From contig JACQAO010000054.1 of assembly GCA_016194935.1 (NCBI GenBank), forward strand, positions 1 through 58,603: DNA of 58,603 nt. The letters are read 5' to 3'. This document shows positions 17,066 through 25,118 of the stretch, piece after piece (positions within the stretch are counted from its first letter, which is position 1; each line of letters begins with the position of its first letter). The position numbers and the translations under genes were made by a program. The stretch is from Betaproteobacteria bacterium (GTDB lineage: Bacteria > Pseudomonadota > Gammaproteobacteria > Burkholderiales > Rhodocyclaceae). The notes below the pieces were generated by a model, which had not been told where the DNA came from, searched no databases, and saw only the letters and a list, made by a program, of their open reading frames with translations.

Positions 17066-18478
17066 CTAGTGCTGCATGGGGCCGATGGGTTTGCGGATTT
17101 GTACTTCGACTTCTTTAGCAGGTTGTTTCAGCAGCGGCATGGACTGGCCGCCCTCCGCCTTGAAACGCGCCGGCTCGCTGAGATCGCCGGTGAATTCAAA
17201 AGCCACAGTGCCTTCAGGCTGCTTGTACCAGCCCGGGTCCTTGTAGTCGCCAGGCTTCTGGTGCTTGCGCACCTTTAATACGCTGAACATGCCGCCCATC
17301 TCCACCGGTCCAAACGGACCCTGGCCCGTCATCATCGGTACGGTGTTGTCCGGCAGCGGCATTTCCATCTCGGCCATGTCGGCCATGCCGCGCTCGCTCA
17401 TCGCCATGTAATCGGGTATCAGGTTGGTGATCTGTTTGGTCAAGCCGCGATAATCCACGCCGATCATGGTAGGCACATCGTGTCCCATGGCGTTCATGGT
17501 GTGGTGGGATTTGTGGCAGTGAAACGCCCAGTCGCCTTCTTCGTCCGCCAGAAATTCGACCTGGCGCATCTGGCCGACGGCAATATCGGTGGTGACTTCA
17601 GGCCAGCGCGCGCTTTTCGGCACCGGCCCGCCATCCGTGCCGGTGACCTGAAACTCATGGCCGTGCAGATGAATCGGGTGATTGGTCATGGTCAGGTTGC
17701 CCATGCGGATACGCACCTTGTCGTTTTTGCGCACGTTGAGCGAATCGATGCCGGGAAAAACGCGGCTGTTCCAGCTCCACAGATTGAAGTCGAGCATGGT
17801 CATCACCTTGGGTGTGTATGCCCCAGGGTCGATGTCGTAGGCGTTGATCAAAAATACAAAGTCGCGGTCGACGGGTTCAATCAGCGGATGCCTGGTCTTC
17901 GGGTGGGTGATCCAGAAGCCCATCATGCCCATCGCCATCTGCGTCATTTCGTCGGCGTGCGGATGGTACATAAATGTGCCGGGACGGCGGGCTACGAATT
18001 CATAGACGAAGGTCTTGCCGGGGTTGATGGCTTTCTGGGTCAAGCCGGATACGCCGTCCATGCCGTTGGGCAAACGCTGGCCGTGCCAATGCACACTGGT
18101 GTGTTCCGGCAGTTTGTTGGTGACAAAAATCCGCACCCGGTCGCCTTCCACCACTTCGATGGTCGGGCCCGGCGATTGGCCGTTGTAACCCCACAAATGC
18201 GCCTTGAAGCCGGGCGCCATTTCACGCACCACGGGTTCCGCCACCAGGTGGAATTCCTTGACGCCATTGTTCATGCGCCACGGCAGCGTCCAGCCGTTGA
18301 GCGTCACCACCGGGTTATAGGGGCGGCCGGATTGCGGATGCAGCGGCGGCATGGTGTCCGGGGTCGACTGGCTTGCCGGTTCCGGCAGGCCCGCCAGGGC
18401 GGCTCTGCTGACCGTTGCGGCGGATACCCCAGCGGTAATCGCACCGATACTTCCCAAAAAATTTCGTCTTGAAGTCAT
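17066..18478 (-). CDS. Multicopper oxidase (periplasmic, Tat-exported)
   Basis: A 470-residue laccase-like copper oxidase. The N-terminus is a Tat signal (SRRNFLGSIGAITAG, cleavage near ALA29). The copper-site motifs are all present: HWHG at 130-133, HPHAD at 172-176, HPIHLHGH at 267-274, and HCHKSHHTMNAM with Cys321 and axial Met331. A Met-rich stretch (YMAMSERGMADMAEMEM) follows, as in CueO/CopA-type Cu(I) oxidases. It probably oxidises Cu(I) to less toxic Cu(II) in the periplasm. It is shorter than CopA (about 600 residues). It lies between the outer-membrane protein and cupredoxin genes in the copper operon. Confidence 0.95.
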   Translation of the reverse strand: MTSRRNFLGSIGAITAGVSAATVSRAALAGLPEPASQSTPDTMPPLHPQSGRPYNPVVTLNGWTLPWRMNNGVKEFHLVAEPVVREMAPGFKAHLWGYNGQSPGPTIEVVEGDRVRIFVTNKLPEHTSVHWHGQRLPNGMDGVSGLTQKAINPGKTFVYEFVARRPGTFMYHPHADEMTQMAMGMMGFWITHPKTRHPLIEPVDRDFVFLINAYDIDPGAYTPKVMTMLDFNLWSWNSRVFPGIDSLNVRKNDKVRIRMGNLTMTNHPIHLHGHEFQVTGTDGGPVPKSARWPEVTTDIAVGQMRQVEFLADEEGDWAFHCHKSHHTMNAMGHDVPTMIGVDYRGLTKQITNLIPDYMAMSERGMADMAEMEMPLPDNTVPMMTGQGPFGPVEMGGMFSVLKVRKHQKPGDYKDPGWYKQPEGTVAFEFTGDLSEPARFKAEGGQSMPLLKQPAKEVEVQIRKPIGPMQH

Positions 18479-18508
18479 TTTATATTCCTTGTTGAATTCG
18501 CGGCTGAC

Positions 18509-19957
18509 TCAATGACCGGCGCCGCCGCCGGATGTTTTTTCGGCGGCGGTAGCGGCCTGCATCATGACGGGTTTGCCCAACAGTGTGGCTTGCAGCGCGG
18601 CATCCGCCAGCCAGAACTGCTGCCGGGCGGAAATCGCCGCCATCACGACGCTGATTTGATCGCGGGTGTCGGCCAGCAATTCAAAAACACCGATCAACAT
18701 GCCGTTGTAGCGCAGGCCGTTTTCTTCCGAGATGAGTTTATGCAAAGGCACTACTTCATCGCGGTAGTGGCGCGCCAGATCATACGCACTACGGTAGCCG
18801 GAATAAGACTCGCGCAGTTGCGAACCGGCCCCGCCGGCGGCGGCCTCCAGCCGGTACGCCGCCGCCAGGGTATTGGCGTTCATCGCTGCGCGCTGGGCGT
18901 CGCCCCAGTCGAAAACCGGCAGGCGCAGCGCGACCGAATAGCCGCGCCGGGAGTTTCCGCCGCCTGCCGCATTATCGGTAACCGTATCGCGCCGCACACC
19001 CGCTTCTATGTCCGTCAGGCTGGTGACGAGATTCAAGCCTTGCGCCTTGCCTGCTGCGTCCAGTTGCAGTTGCGCCAGCCGCACATCCAGTCGCTGCGCT
19101 GCCAGTGAACTGCTCACCGTCTCGGGAGCGAGAGGTTGCTTGGGCAGATCCGGCAAGCGTTCGGGCAGCTTGAGCCGGTTTGCCTGGTTGTCATCGCTCA
19201 GCCCCAACAGGCGTATCAGTTGTTCGCGGGACGAGGTAACGGCTTGTTGGCTGAGCAACAGTTGGCTGGTCGCATCGGCATAGAAGGCTTGTTGGCGCGC
19301 GCGTTGCAGGCGATTGAAGTTGCCCGCGCCTTGCATGCGGCGCGCCAGCTCCGCGCTGGCCTCGGCGGCTGCATTGATGCGCCGGGCGTACTCCAGGCTT
19401 TCCTGGGCGGCAACGGCCTTGACCCAGGCCTGCCTGACCTGGGTGACTTGATCCACCACATCGGATGTCATCTGCAATTCCGCTTGTTGCATGCGCGCCT
19501 GGGCGACGGCGCTGCGTTGCGGCAAGGTGAGCAAATCCAGCAGGCCGAAAGAAAGCGTGCGATTCAACTCCAGGCCGTCGAGAAATTTCAGCCGTTCGAA
19601 GCTGAATACCGGATTGGCGATGCGACCGCCCTGGGCGGCCGCCGCCAGGTCGCTCCAGCGTTCGGCCAGCAGAGCCTGCAAGGCCGGGCTGTTCAGCAAC
19701 GCCAGGCGGACGGCGGCGGTTTGCGTGAGCGGCTGTTTGAGTATTTCTGCAAGCTGTTTTTGATTCGCGGCGCGTGCGTCGTCAGTACGCGCCAACTGCA
19801 CCTGTCCGTCGGTGAATGCCGCCGTCGCACGGTTAGCGGCCTGGAGTGATTGATCGATATTGGCGCTGGCGCAACCCGTGAGCGCGAGGACAGGAACGAT
19901 GCCAAGCACTCGCAGGGCGCCAGGCAGTCCCTTCAACAGGTTGATCTCACCGCTCAT
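18509..19957 (-). CDS. TolC/CusC-like outer-membrane efflux lipoprotein
   Basis: A 482-residue outer-membrane factor. The N-terminus has a lipobox-like LALTGCASA, giving a lipid-anchored Cys near residue 28. The body shows the duplicated helical-barrel pattern: LLNSPALQALLAERWSDLAAA, LLTLPQRSAVAQARMQQAEL, and in the second half VALRLPVFDWGDAQRAAMNANTLAA and LISEENGLRYNGMLIGVFELL. OMF proteins normally pair with an RND pump and adaptor (CusBA), but neither gene is in the window. It overlaps the small gene upstream by 4 bases. Confidence 0.88.
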   Translation of the reverse strand: MSGEINLLKGLPGALRVLGIVPVLALTGCASANIDQSLQAANRATAAFTDGQVQLARTDDARAANQKQLAEILKQPLTQTAAVRLALLNSPALQALLAERWSDLAAAAQGGRIANPVFSFERLKFLDGLELNRTLSFGLLDLLTLPQRSAVAQARMQQAELQMTSDVVDQVTQVRQAWVKAVAAQESLEYARRINAAAEASAELARRMQGAGNFNRLQRARQQAFYADATSQLLLSQQAVTSSREQLIRLLGLSDDNQANRLKLPERLPDLPKQPLAPETVSSSLAAQRLDVRLAQLQLDAAGKAQGLNLVTSLTDIEAGVRRDTVTDNAAGGGNSRRGYSVALRLPVFDWGDAQRAAMNANTLAAAYRLEAAAGGAGSQLRESYSGYRSAYDLARHYRDEVVPLHKLISEENGLRYNGMLIGVFELLADTRDQISVVMAAISARQQFWLADAALQATLLGKPVMMQAATAAEKTSGGGAGH

Positions 19958-20271
19958 TTGTCTTGACCGGCATGAGAGTTAGCCTCGCCGCTTGCCGCTG
20001 TGGCGGGCGCTGGTTCAGGCTCGCGGGCTTCCCGCGCATACACGCGCCAGCCGCCGATACGCGCCACGTTGTCGTTGCTGGCCTGCCAGGACGATACCTT
20101 CTCGTCGCGGAAGGGGTGGTACCCGTCGAGTACGGATTGATAAACCACCACCGGCGTATCCGCCATGGTTTTGCCGGGCTGCGTTGCAGATGTATGCGCC
20201 GGATCGGCAGCCTGCGCCTGACCAGGTGATGTTGCCAGGAGCGCTGCCAGCAAAGTGATCGTTTTAATCAT
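19954..20271 (-). CDS. Small periplasmic protein heading the copper operon
   Basis: A 105-residue protein, first gene of the minus-strand copper operon. Signal peptide at residues 1-22 (LLATSPGQAQAADP). The mature part contains VVYQSVLDGYHPFRDEKVSSWQ and ARIGGWRVYAREA, then an Ala/Pro/Glu tail with one His. Proteins of this appearance often precede OMF genes in heavy-metal clusters, but I cannot name a characterised family. The stop overlaps the OMF start (ATGA). It is divergent from copR across a Cop-type palindrome. Confidence 0.75.
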   Translation of the reverse strand: MIKTITLLAALLATSPGQAQAADPAHTSATQPGKTMADTPVVVYQSVLDGYHPFRDEKVSSWQASNDNVARIGGWRVYAREAREPEPAPATAASGEANSHAGQDK

Positions 20272-20349
20272 CGAGGTACTCCGGGGGAATTGATATTGAT
20301 CAAGGATGCCATCCTGCTTTCAGACGCCCAACAAATTGGTGACAAGGAC

Positions 20350-20365
20350 ATTACAAGTTTGTAAT
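20350..20365. promoter_or_regulatory. Cop-box palindrome between copR and the copper operon
   Basis: Perfect inverted repeat ATTACAA-GT-TTGTAAT in the 166-base divergent gap. It shares arms and spacing with the palindrome before copK (12904-12919) and resembles the CopR/CusR boxes known in other proteobacteria. Position suits two-way control of copRS and the minus-strand operon. No good -10 was seen on either side. Confidence 0.75.
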
Positions 20366-20437
20366 CTTCCGAAACCGCGACGCGGCGCATGCACAATGGA
20401 TGCTGGCGAACAATGTCACCCCGCCACCTGGAGCGCG

Positions 20438-21112
20438 ATGAAAATTCTGATCGTCGAGGACGAGCCGAAAACCGGCGACTATTTGAAACTGGGCCTGAGC
20501 GAGGCCGGCTTCGTTGCCGACCTGTGCCGCGACGGCCTGGACGGCCTGCATATGGCGTTGACCGAAGCCTATGATCTGGTGGTGCTGGATGTCATGCTGC
20601 CTGGCCTGGACGGCTGGGGCGTGCTGCAAGGCATACGGCGTGCAGGCAAGGAAGTACCGGTGATTTTTCTGACCGCGCGTGACCAGGTGGAAGACCGCGT
20701 CAAAGGACTGGAGTTGGGGGCCGATGATTATCTGGTCAAGCCTTTCGCTTTTTCCGAATTCCTGGCGCGGATACGCACCCTGTTGCGGCGTGGCAAACCC
20801 AGGGAATCGGAAATCCTCAAAGTGGCGGATATGGAACTGGATCTCCTGCGCCGGCGCGTCACCCGCTCGGGCAAGCGCATCGACCTGACCGCCAAGGAGT
20901 TTGCCTTGCTCGAATTGCTGTTGCGCCGCCAGGGCGAAGTGTTGCCGCGTTCGCTGATTGCATCCCAGGTGTGGGATATGAATTTCGACAGCGATACCAA
21001 TGTCATCGAAGTGGCGGTGCGCCGCCTGCGCTCCAAGGTGGATGATGCTTTCGAGCCGAAACTGATCCGCACGGTGCGCGGCATGGGCTATGTGCTGGAA
21101 AGCCCGGAATAG
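20438..21112 (+). CDS. copR: CopR/CusR-type response regulator
   Basis: A 224-residue OmpR/PhoB-class regulator. Receiver domain: acidic pair EDE at 7-9, phospho-acceptor Asp51 in [10 protein letters not shown], Thr79 in IFLTARDQ, Lys101 in YLVKPFAF. The C-terminal winged helix carries [20 protein letters not shown] and [19 protein letters not shown]. The start at 20438 begins exactly at MKILIVEDE with GGAG upstream; the frame further upstream is non-conserved. Strongly like CusR/CopR. It is followed seven bases later by its sensor kinase and faces the copper operon, so it is expected to activate these genes with copper. Confidence 0.93.
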   Translation: MKILIVEDEPKTGDYLKLGLSEAGFVADLCRDGLDGLHMALTEAYDLVVLDVMLPGLDGWGVLQGIRRAGKEVPVIFLTARDQVEDRVKGLELGADDYLVKPFAFSEFLARIRTLLRRGKPRESEILKVADMELDLLRRRVTRSGKRIDLTAKEFALLELLLRRQGEVLPRSLIASQVWDMNFDSDTNVIEVAVRRLRSKVDDAFEPKLIRTVRGMGYVLESPE

Positions 21113-21119
21113 GCTTTCA

Positions 21120-22508
21120 ATGCGCCGCAAATCGATTACATTCCGGCTGACGCTGTATTTTGCCAGCGCCTCGACAGCGGTGCTGGTCTTTGTCGGCATC
21201 TGGATCGGCTCCGCCATCGAGAAGCATTTCGTGCAGCAGGATATCGCCGAGATGAGCGGCAAGCTGGAACTGATACACCATGCGCTCGCCAATGTCCGCA
21301 CGCCGTCTGACGTCGAATCGCTGCCCCGGCGGCTTGGCGATGCCCTGATCGGACATCACGGGCTTTCGGTGACCGTTATCGCCGCCGACGGACACCGCGT
21401 GTTCACCACGCCTGACGCCGAATTTCCTCCAAGCTTGCTGGAAAACGCGCAAATCGACGCATTCGCCACACGCCTGAAACTGGTGAAGTGGCATAGTCAA
21501 AATCATACCTATCGGGGTTTCGCGGAAAAGACTTCCACGGGCTTGGGCGACACCCGCCCATACACGGTGGCGATTGCCCTGGATATTGCCGAGCATCAGG
21601 AATTCATTTCCGCATTCCAGGAAATGCTGTGGTTCGCCACCGGCCTCGGCATCCTGTTTGCCGGACTGCTCGGCTGGATCGCGGCGCGGCGCGGTCTGGC
21701 GCCCTTGCATGAAATCGCCGAAGTCGCCCGGGGCATCTCCGCCAACCGGCTGACCAAGCGGCTTCCGGTTGACACCGTGCCGGTTGAACTGGTCGATCTG
21801 GCCACTTCGTTCAACGAAATGCTGGCGCGGCTGGAGGACTCCTTTCAACGGCTGTCGGATTTCTCTTCCGATCTGGCCCACGAGTTGAGAACGCCGGTCA
21901 GCAATCTGACCATCCAGACCCAGGTGGCATTGTCGCAGTCGCGTTCGGCGGACGCCTACCGCGAGGTGCTGTATTCCAATCTTGAGGAATTCGAGCGTCT
22001 CGCCCGGATGGCCGGCGACATGCTGTTTCTTGCCAAGGCGGACAATGGCCTGGTGGCGCCGAATCTGGTCAAGCTTGATCTCGCCGGGGAGATCGACGAA
22101 TTGATCGAGTTCTACGAAGCCCTGGCCGACGAGCAGAAAGTGACGATCATTCGCAACGGCAGCGCCAGTGTGCAGGGCGACCAGATCATGTTGCGCCGTG
22201 CGATCGGCAACCTGCTTTCCAACGCCATTCGCCACGCTCCGCGCGATACAAGCGTGAAAGTCGAAATCGCCAATGCGGACGGGGAGGGCGTCCGGATTGC
22301 AGTGGAAAATTCCGGCTCGACCATCCCGCCGGAGCATCTACCCCGCCTCTTCGACCGCTTCTACCGCGTCGATCCCGCCCGCCAGCACAGCAGCGACGGC
22401 GCCGGCTTGGGCCTGGCCATCGCCAAGTCCATCGTCGAAGCGCATGGCGGCAGAATTACTGTGTCGTCGGAAGAAGGCGTGACCAGGTTTACGCTGTCGT
22501 TGCCTTAG
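21120..22508 (+). CDS. copS: CopS/CusS-type heavy-metal sensor histidine kinase
   Basis: A 462-residue membrane sensor kinase, partner of the regulator just upstream. First membrane helix about residues 10-30, periplasmic sensor domain about 31-165, second helix about 170-189 (FATGLGILFAGLLGWIAA), HAMP with PLHEIAEVARGISANRLTKR, H-box SSDLAHELRTPVSNL with His254, and ATPase motifs IGNLLSNAIRH, LFDRFYRVDP and GAGLGLAIAKSIVEAHGG. This is the CusS family layout that senses periplasmic Cu(I)/Ag(I). The start was set at ATG 21120, after the copR stop. Confidence 0.93.
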   Translation: MRRKSITFRLTLYFASASTAVLVFVGIWIGSAIEKHFVQQDIAEMSGKLELIHHALANVRTPSDVESLPRRLGDALIGHHGLSVTVIAADGHRVFTTPDAEFPPSLLENAQIDAFATRLKLVKWHSQNHTYRGFAEKTSTGLGDTRPYTVAIALDIAEHQEFISAFQEMLWFATGLGILFAGLLGWIAARRGLAPLHEIAEVARGISANRLTKRLPVDTVPVELVDLATSFNEMLARLEDSFQRLSDFSSDLAHELRTPVSNLTIQTQVALSQSRSADAYREVLYSNLEEFERLARMAGDMLFLAKADNGLVAPNLVKLDLAGEIDELIEFYEALADEQKVTIIRNGSASVQGDQIMLRRAIGNLLSNAIRHAPRDTSVKVEIANADGEGVRIAVENSGSTIPPEHLPRLFDRFYRVDPARQHSSDGAGLGLAIAKSIVEAHGGRITVSSEEGVTRFTLSLP

Positions 22509-22527
22509 CGGTATTTGAGGCTTGAGG

Positions 22528-22938
22528 CTACGCCAAGAAGCGGTGTAGCCGCTTCCGTAACCGCGGTTGATTGCGGAGTTCACACTCCCAGACAGTCAGA
22601 ACCCGCCATCCAAGTGATTGCATTTCCCGCCGATGTTCTGCGTCACGGATTTGGGTGCGAGAAATTTTCTGTTGCCAGTATTCGCAGTTTTGCTTTGGGC
22701 GCCTCGCGCCTCTCGCACAGGAATGGCCGTGCCAGAAACAACCATGCACGAATATCGCCTGCCTCCGGCCGATCCATGCGATATCCGGCTTGCCGGGCAG
22801 GTCGCTGCGATGAAGCCTGTATCCCGTGGCGGACATTGCTCGCAACAGACGCCGAACGGACAGTTCCGGTGTGGTGTTCTGGTGTTTCACGCGCCGCATC
22901 ACGGCGCTTCGTTGTTCAGGAGTGAAGATATCCGGCAA
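22528..22938 (-). CDS. vsr: Very short patch repair endonuclease (Vsr)
   Basis: A 136-residue T:G mismatch endonuclease that nicks next to thymines arising from deaminated 5-methylcytosine. Family motifs: PEQRSAVMRRVKHQNTTPEL, LHRSDLPGKPDIAW with catalytic Asp52, VHGCFWHGH with His65 and His70 and a zinc-type Cys set (Cys67, Cys74), and the C-terminal GWRVLTVWECEL. It is the last gene of a minus-strand cluster with the cytosine methyltransferase, which is the usual pairing. It converges on copS with a 19-base gap. Confidence 0.95.
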   Translation of the reverse strand: MPDIFTPEQRSAVMRRVKHQNTTPELSVRRLLRAMSATGYRLHRSDLPGKPDIAWIGRRQAIFVHGCFWHGHSCARGARRPKQNCEYWQQKISRTQIRDAEHRREMQSLGWRVLTVWECELRNQPRLRKRLHRFLA

Positions 22939-22949
22939 CCGATTGCACC

Positions 22950-23882
22950 TTACCCTATGCTGATGCGCAAGCTCGTATCAGATTCATGTTTCAACACAAT
23001 CTCGTTGTATTTTTCAATCAACTTTTCCACGGTAATTTTTCGTTGCGCGGCTTTGAAAAGGCTCATTTCGTAGAGATTTGCAGTCAAGAATTGCAAGGCG
23101 TCCATGATTTCAATGCGGCCATCAACGCCCAAGGTTTCGGCGATTCCCTCGGCGGCGCCAATCATCTTGCTGATCGTGAGGATAATCGGTCTTTTGCCGG
23201 ATTGCAGGTTGGCTTTGCATTTTTTAATGAGGTCTTCGCCCGGCGCAGTCGTGTAATGAATGATTGCGTCGTCAATGGCAAAATCGCCAGATCGAGATGA
23301 GACGGCGTCAGCGACGGCGAAGCCGTTGTGAGTGATTGTTATCTCGGGCAGGGCGAGTTCGAGCTTGGCGCCGACAAGATGTTGAAGTACTGCGCCGACA
23401 TAGGTTTTTCCAGGAGTTTTACGCTGACGATCAAGGGCTTGGTCCAGTAAATTGCGCAGCACCGTTACCAATGTTTTGCTTTGGTCGTAGTTCAACTTGA
23501 ACGGCTCAGTGTTGAAGAAATCAATGAACCGTTGCACCCACCATGATTCAATTTCCTCAATATTCAACAAGCCGGCGCCATTAAATTCATTCAGCAGTTC
23601 TGCATATGCGCGGGCCAGGTTCGGAGTGCCGCGGCTAGTTCGCCCGGATTCCGTCCCGACAGAATTATTGACGCCGTGCTCCTTGAGGATTTTATTGATT
23701 GATCGACCGCTGAGCCCCGATACCTGACCGCCGCCGTCAGTGATGAGCGTATCGGGGAAAAGAGGAAACCCAAGCTTCTTTGCTTTGCGTGTTATCACCA
23801 GCACAGTCCCAAGCGCGCCGGCGCCGACAACCTGCTTTGCATCACGAAACTCGGTAAGCTTTTTTTCCAGTGTTTTAGCCAT
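22950..23882 (-). CDS. Candidate type II restriction endonuclease (DUF4928-like)
   Basis: A 310-residue protein from the ATG at 23882, which overlaps the methyltransferase stop by 8 bases (ATGGCTAA). The frame is open further upstream but only inside the methyltransferase gene. No standard nuclease motif is obvious; possible catalytic stretches are SGDFAIDDAIIHYT and QSGKRPIILTI, which could be a degenerate PD-(D/E)xK arrangement. I think it resembles DUF4928 proteins found beside cytosine methyltransferases, but this is from memory. Position between a C5 methyltransferase and vsr is the main reason for calling it the restriction partner. Confidence 0.6.
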   Translation of the reverse strand: MAKTLEKKLTEFRDAKQVVGAGALGTVLVITRKAKKLGFPLFPDTLITDGGGQVSGLSGRSINKILKEHGVNNSVGTESGRTSRGTPNLARAYAELLNEFNGAGLLNIEEIESWWVQRFIDFFNTEPFKLNYDQSKTLVTVLRNLLDQALDRQRKTPGKTYVGAVLQHLVGAKLELALPEITITHNGFAVADAVSSRSGDFAIDDAIIHYTTAPGEDLIKKCKANLQSGKRPIILTISKMIGAAEGIAETLGVDGRIEIMDALQFLTANLYEMSLFKAAQRKITVEKLIEKYNEIVLKHESDTSLRISIG

Positions 23883-25044
23883 GCGTAGCCAATGCCAGTG
23901 GAAGAAGGAGTTTCTCCGCCAACCACCGGGCAACAGGAACTGCGACGGCGTCGCCCATTGCTTTGTAGCCATCGTTGTAGCTTCCCGGAAGCTTGTAAGT
24001 TTCCGGCGCCCCCATTAGACGAGCGGCTTCGCGCACAGTTAAAAGACGGCTCCGCAGTTTTCCATTTGCATGAATCACCAGTAATTGGCGACTGCTCCCG
24101 CCTTCAGGGGTGCGCAGGCATCCAGCCAGGTTGTCGAAACGCAATTCCAATACTTGCTTACCGTTCCGCGTGCGTTTGTATCCCGGCGCCACGAAAGTCT
24201 TTTCCGTCGGCAGGGAATTCAGCAATTTAGCGTGCTTCGGCGAAATCAATTGGATATTGCGATTTTCAGTATCCGGATCGGCATAAGGCGCTTCCCACTC
24301 GACAAAATCGGATAGAGAATGCGGGCGCGGACCAGGTTCTGGCAGCGACCACCATACCCACCCTTTTAGCCCCATAGCGGCTTTTCTTAGCGGCGCCGGA
24401 TGCAACCAGTTCGGGCCGCTGTCCTCGAGCGCCATTGGAATTTGATCCCTTTCATCGACCGCAACGACAAATACTCGCTGACGTGATTGAGGGAGCCATC
24501 TTGCAGCGTCCAAAAGCATGGCGCCGACGCGATATCCCCGGCGCGTCAATGCTTGATGAAGCGCCCGGTAGTGCGTGCCGTCTGCTGCGGAAACCAGGCC
24601 GGCGACATTCTCCGCTACCAGCAATCCAGGGCGTTGCGGCATCTCATCAATAACGCGCAGCCACTCCCAAACCAGGCCGCTGCGCGCTGCATGAATACCT
24701 TCCGCCAATCCCGCCAGAGAAAGGTCCTGGCATGGAAATGACGCCCATGCTACCGGCGCCGCCGGCAGGTTGGCGCCGCTTACATTCGAAATTGAATCAA
24801 GATGAAAGTTTTCGGCTGGGTGATTCGCTGAGTAGACCGCCGCCTTTTTTGCGCAATTATCATTGGCCCAGACTGGATGAAAAATCCCTTTCATGGCCTG
24901 GGCTACGAGCCCGCTGCCAGCAAAGAACTCCAAAAAATCCAACCGGGGACGCAAGGCTGGCGCCCCGCAGGTTTTTGACGAAGGAACTCCGATTACACCG
25001 CTAATAGCCGGTTTAAGTGTGGAGTTTTCGCGCGCTATATTCAT
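23875..25044 (-). CDS. DNA (cytosine-5-)-methyltransferase
   Basis: A 389-residue m5C methyltransferase. Motif I LDFLEFFAGSGL (36-46), motif IV ASFPCQDLSLAG with catalytic Cys105, motif VI AENVAGL (144-150), motif VIII QSRQRVFVVAV (186-196), then a variable target-recognition region and C-terminal motifs IX-X (RLLTVREAARLMGAP, SYNDGYKAMGDAVAVPVA). About 35 residues precede motif I. Together with the downstream candidate endonuclease and vsr it makes a restriction-modification cassette. Recognition sequence not predictable. The start codon context is weak, and an inverted repeat lies just upstream. Confidence 0.95.
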   Translation of the reverse strand: MNIARENSTLKPAISGVIGVPSSKTCGAPALRPRLDFLEFFAGSGLVAQAMKGIFHPVWANDNCAKKAAVYSANHPAENFHLDSISNVSGANLPAAPVAWASFPCQDLSLAGLAEGIHAARSGLVWEWLRVIDEMPQRPGLLVAENVAGLVSAADGTHYRALHQALTRRGYRVGAMLLDAARWLPQSRQRVFVVAVDERDQIPMALEDSGPNWLHPAPLRKAAMGLKGWVWWSLPEPGPRPHSLSDFVEWEAPYADPDTENRNIQLISPKHAKLLNSLPTEKTFVAPGYKRTRNGKQVLELRFDNLAGCLRTPEGGSSRQLLVIHANGKLRSRLLTVREAARLMGAPETYKLPGSYNDGYKAMGDAVAVPVARWLAEKLLLPLALATHG

Positions 25045-25052
25045 GGTTCTGT

Positions 25053-25071
25053 ATTGTAAGACTTTTACAAT
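25053..25071. promoter_or_regulatory. Inverted repeat upstream of the methyltransferase
   Basis: ATTGTAA-GACTT-TTACAAT, perfect 7-base arms, 9 bases before the methyltransferase ATG. Some m5C methyltransferases and controller proteins regulate their operons from such sites; a role here is only a guess. The arms partly resemble the Cop-box half site. Confidence 0.4.
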
Positions 25072-25118
25072 TTTCCGTTTGGAGTCAGCAGTAAAGTGGC
25101 GCTGACCCGGGCGCTTTA

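Noticed and set aside
11850..25044. The copper and RM segment as an integrated element with attachment sites
   Set aside because: No integrase, tRNA gene, direct repeat pair or transposase was found at its borders.
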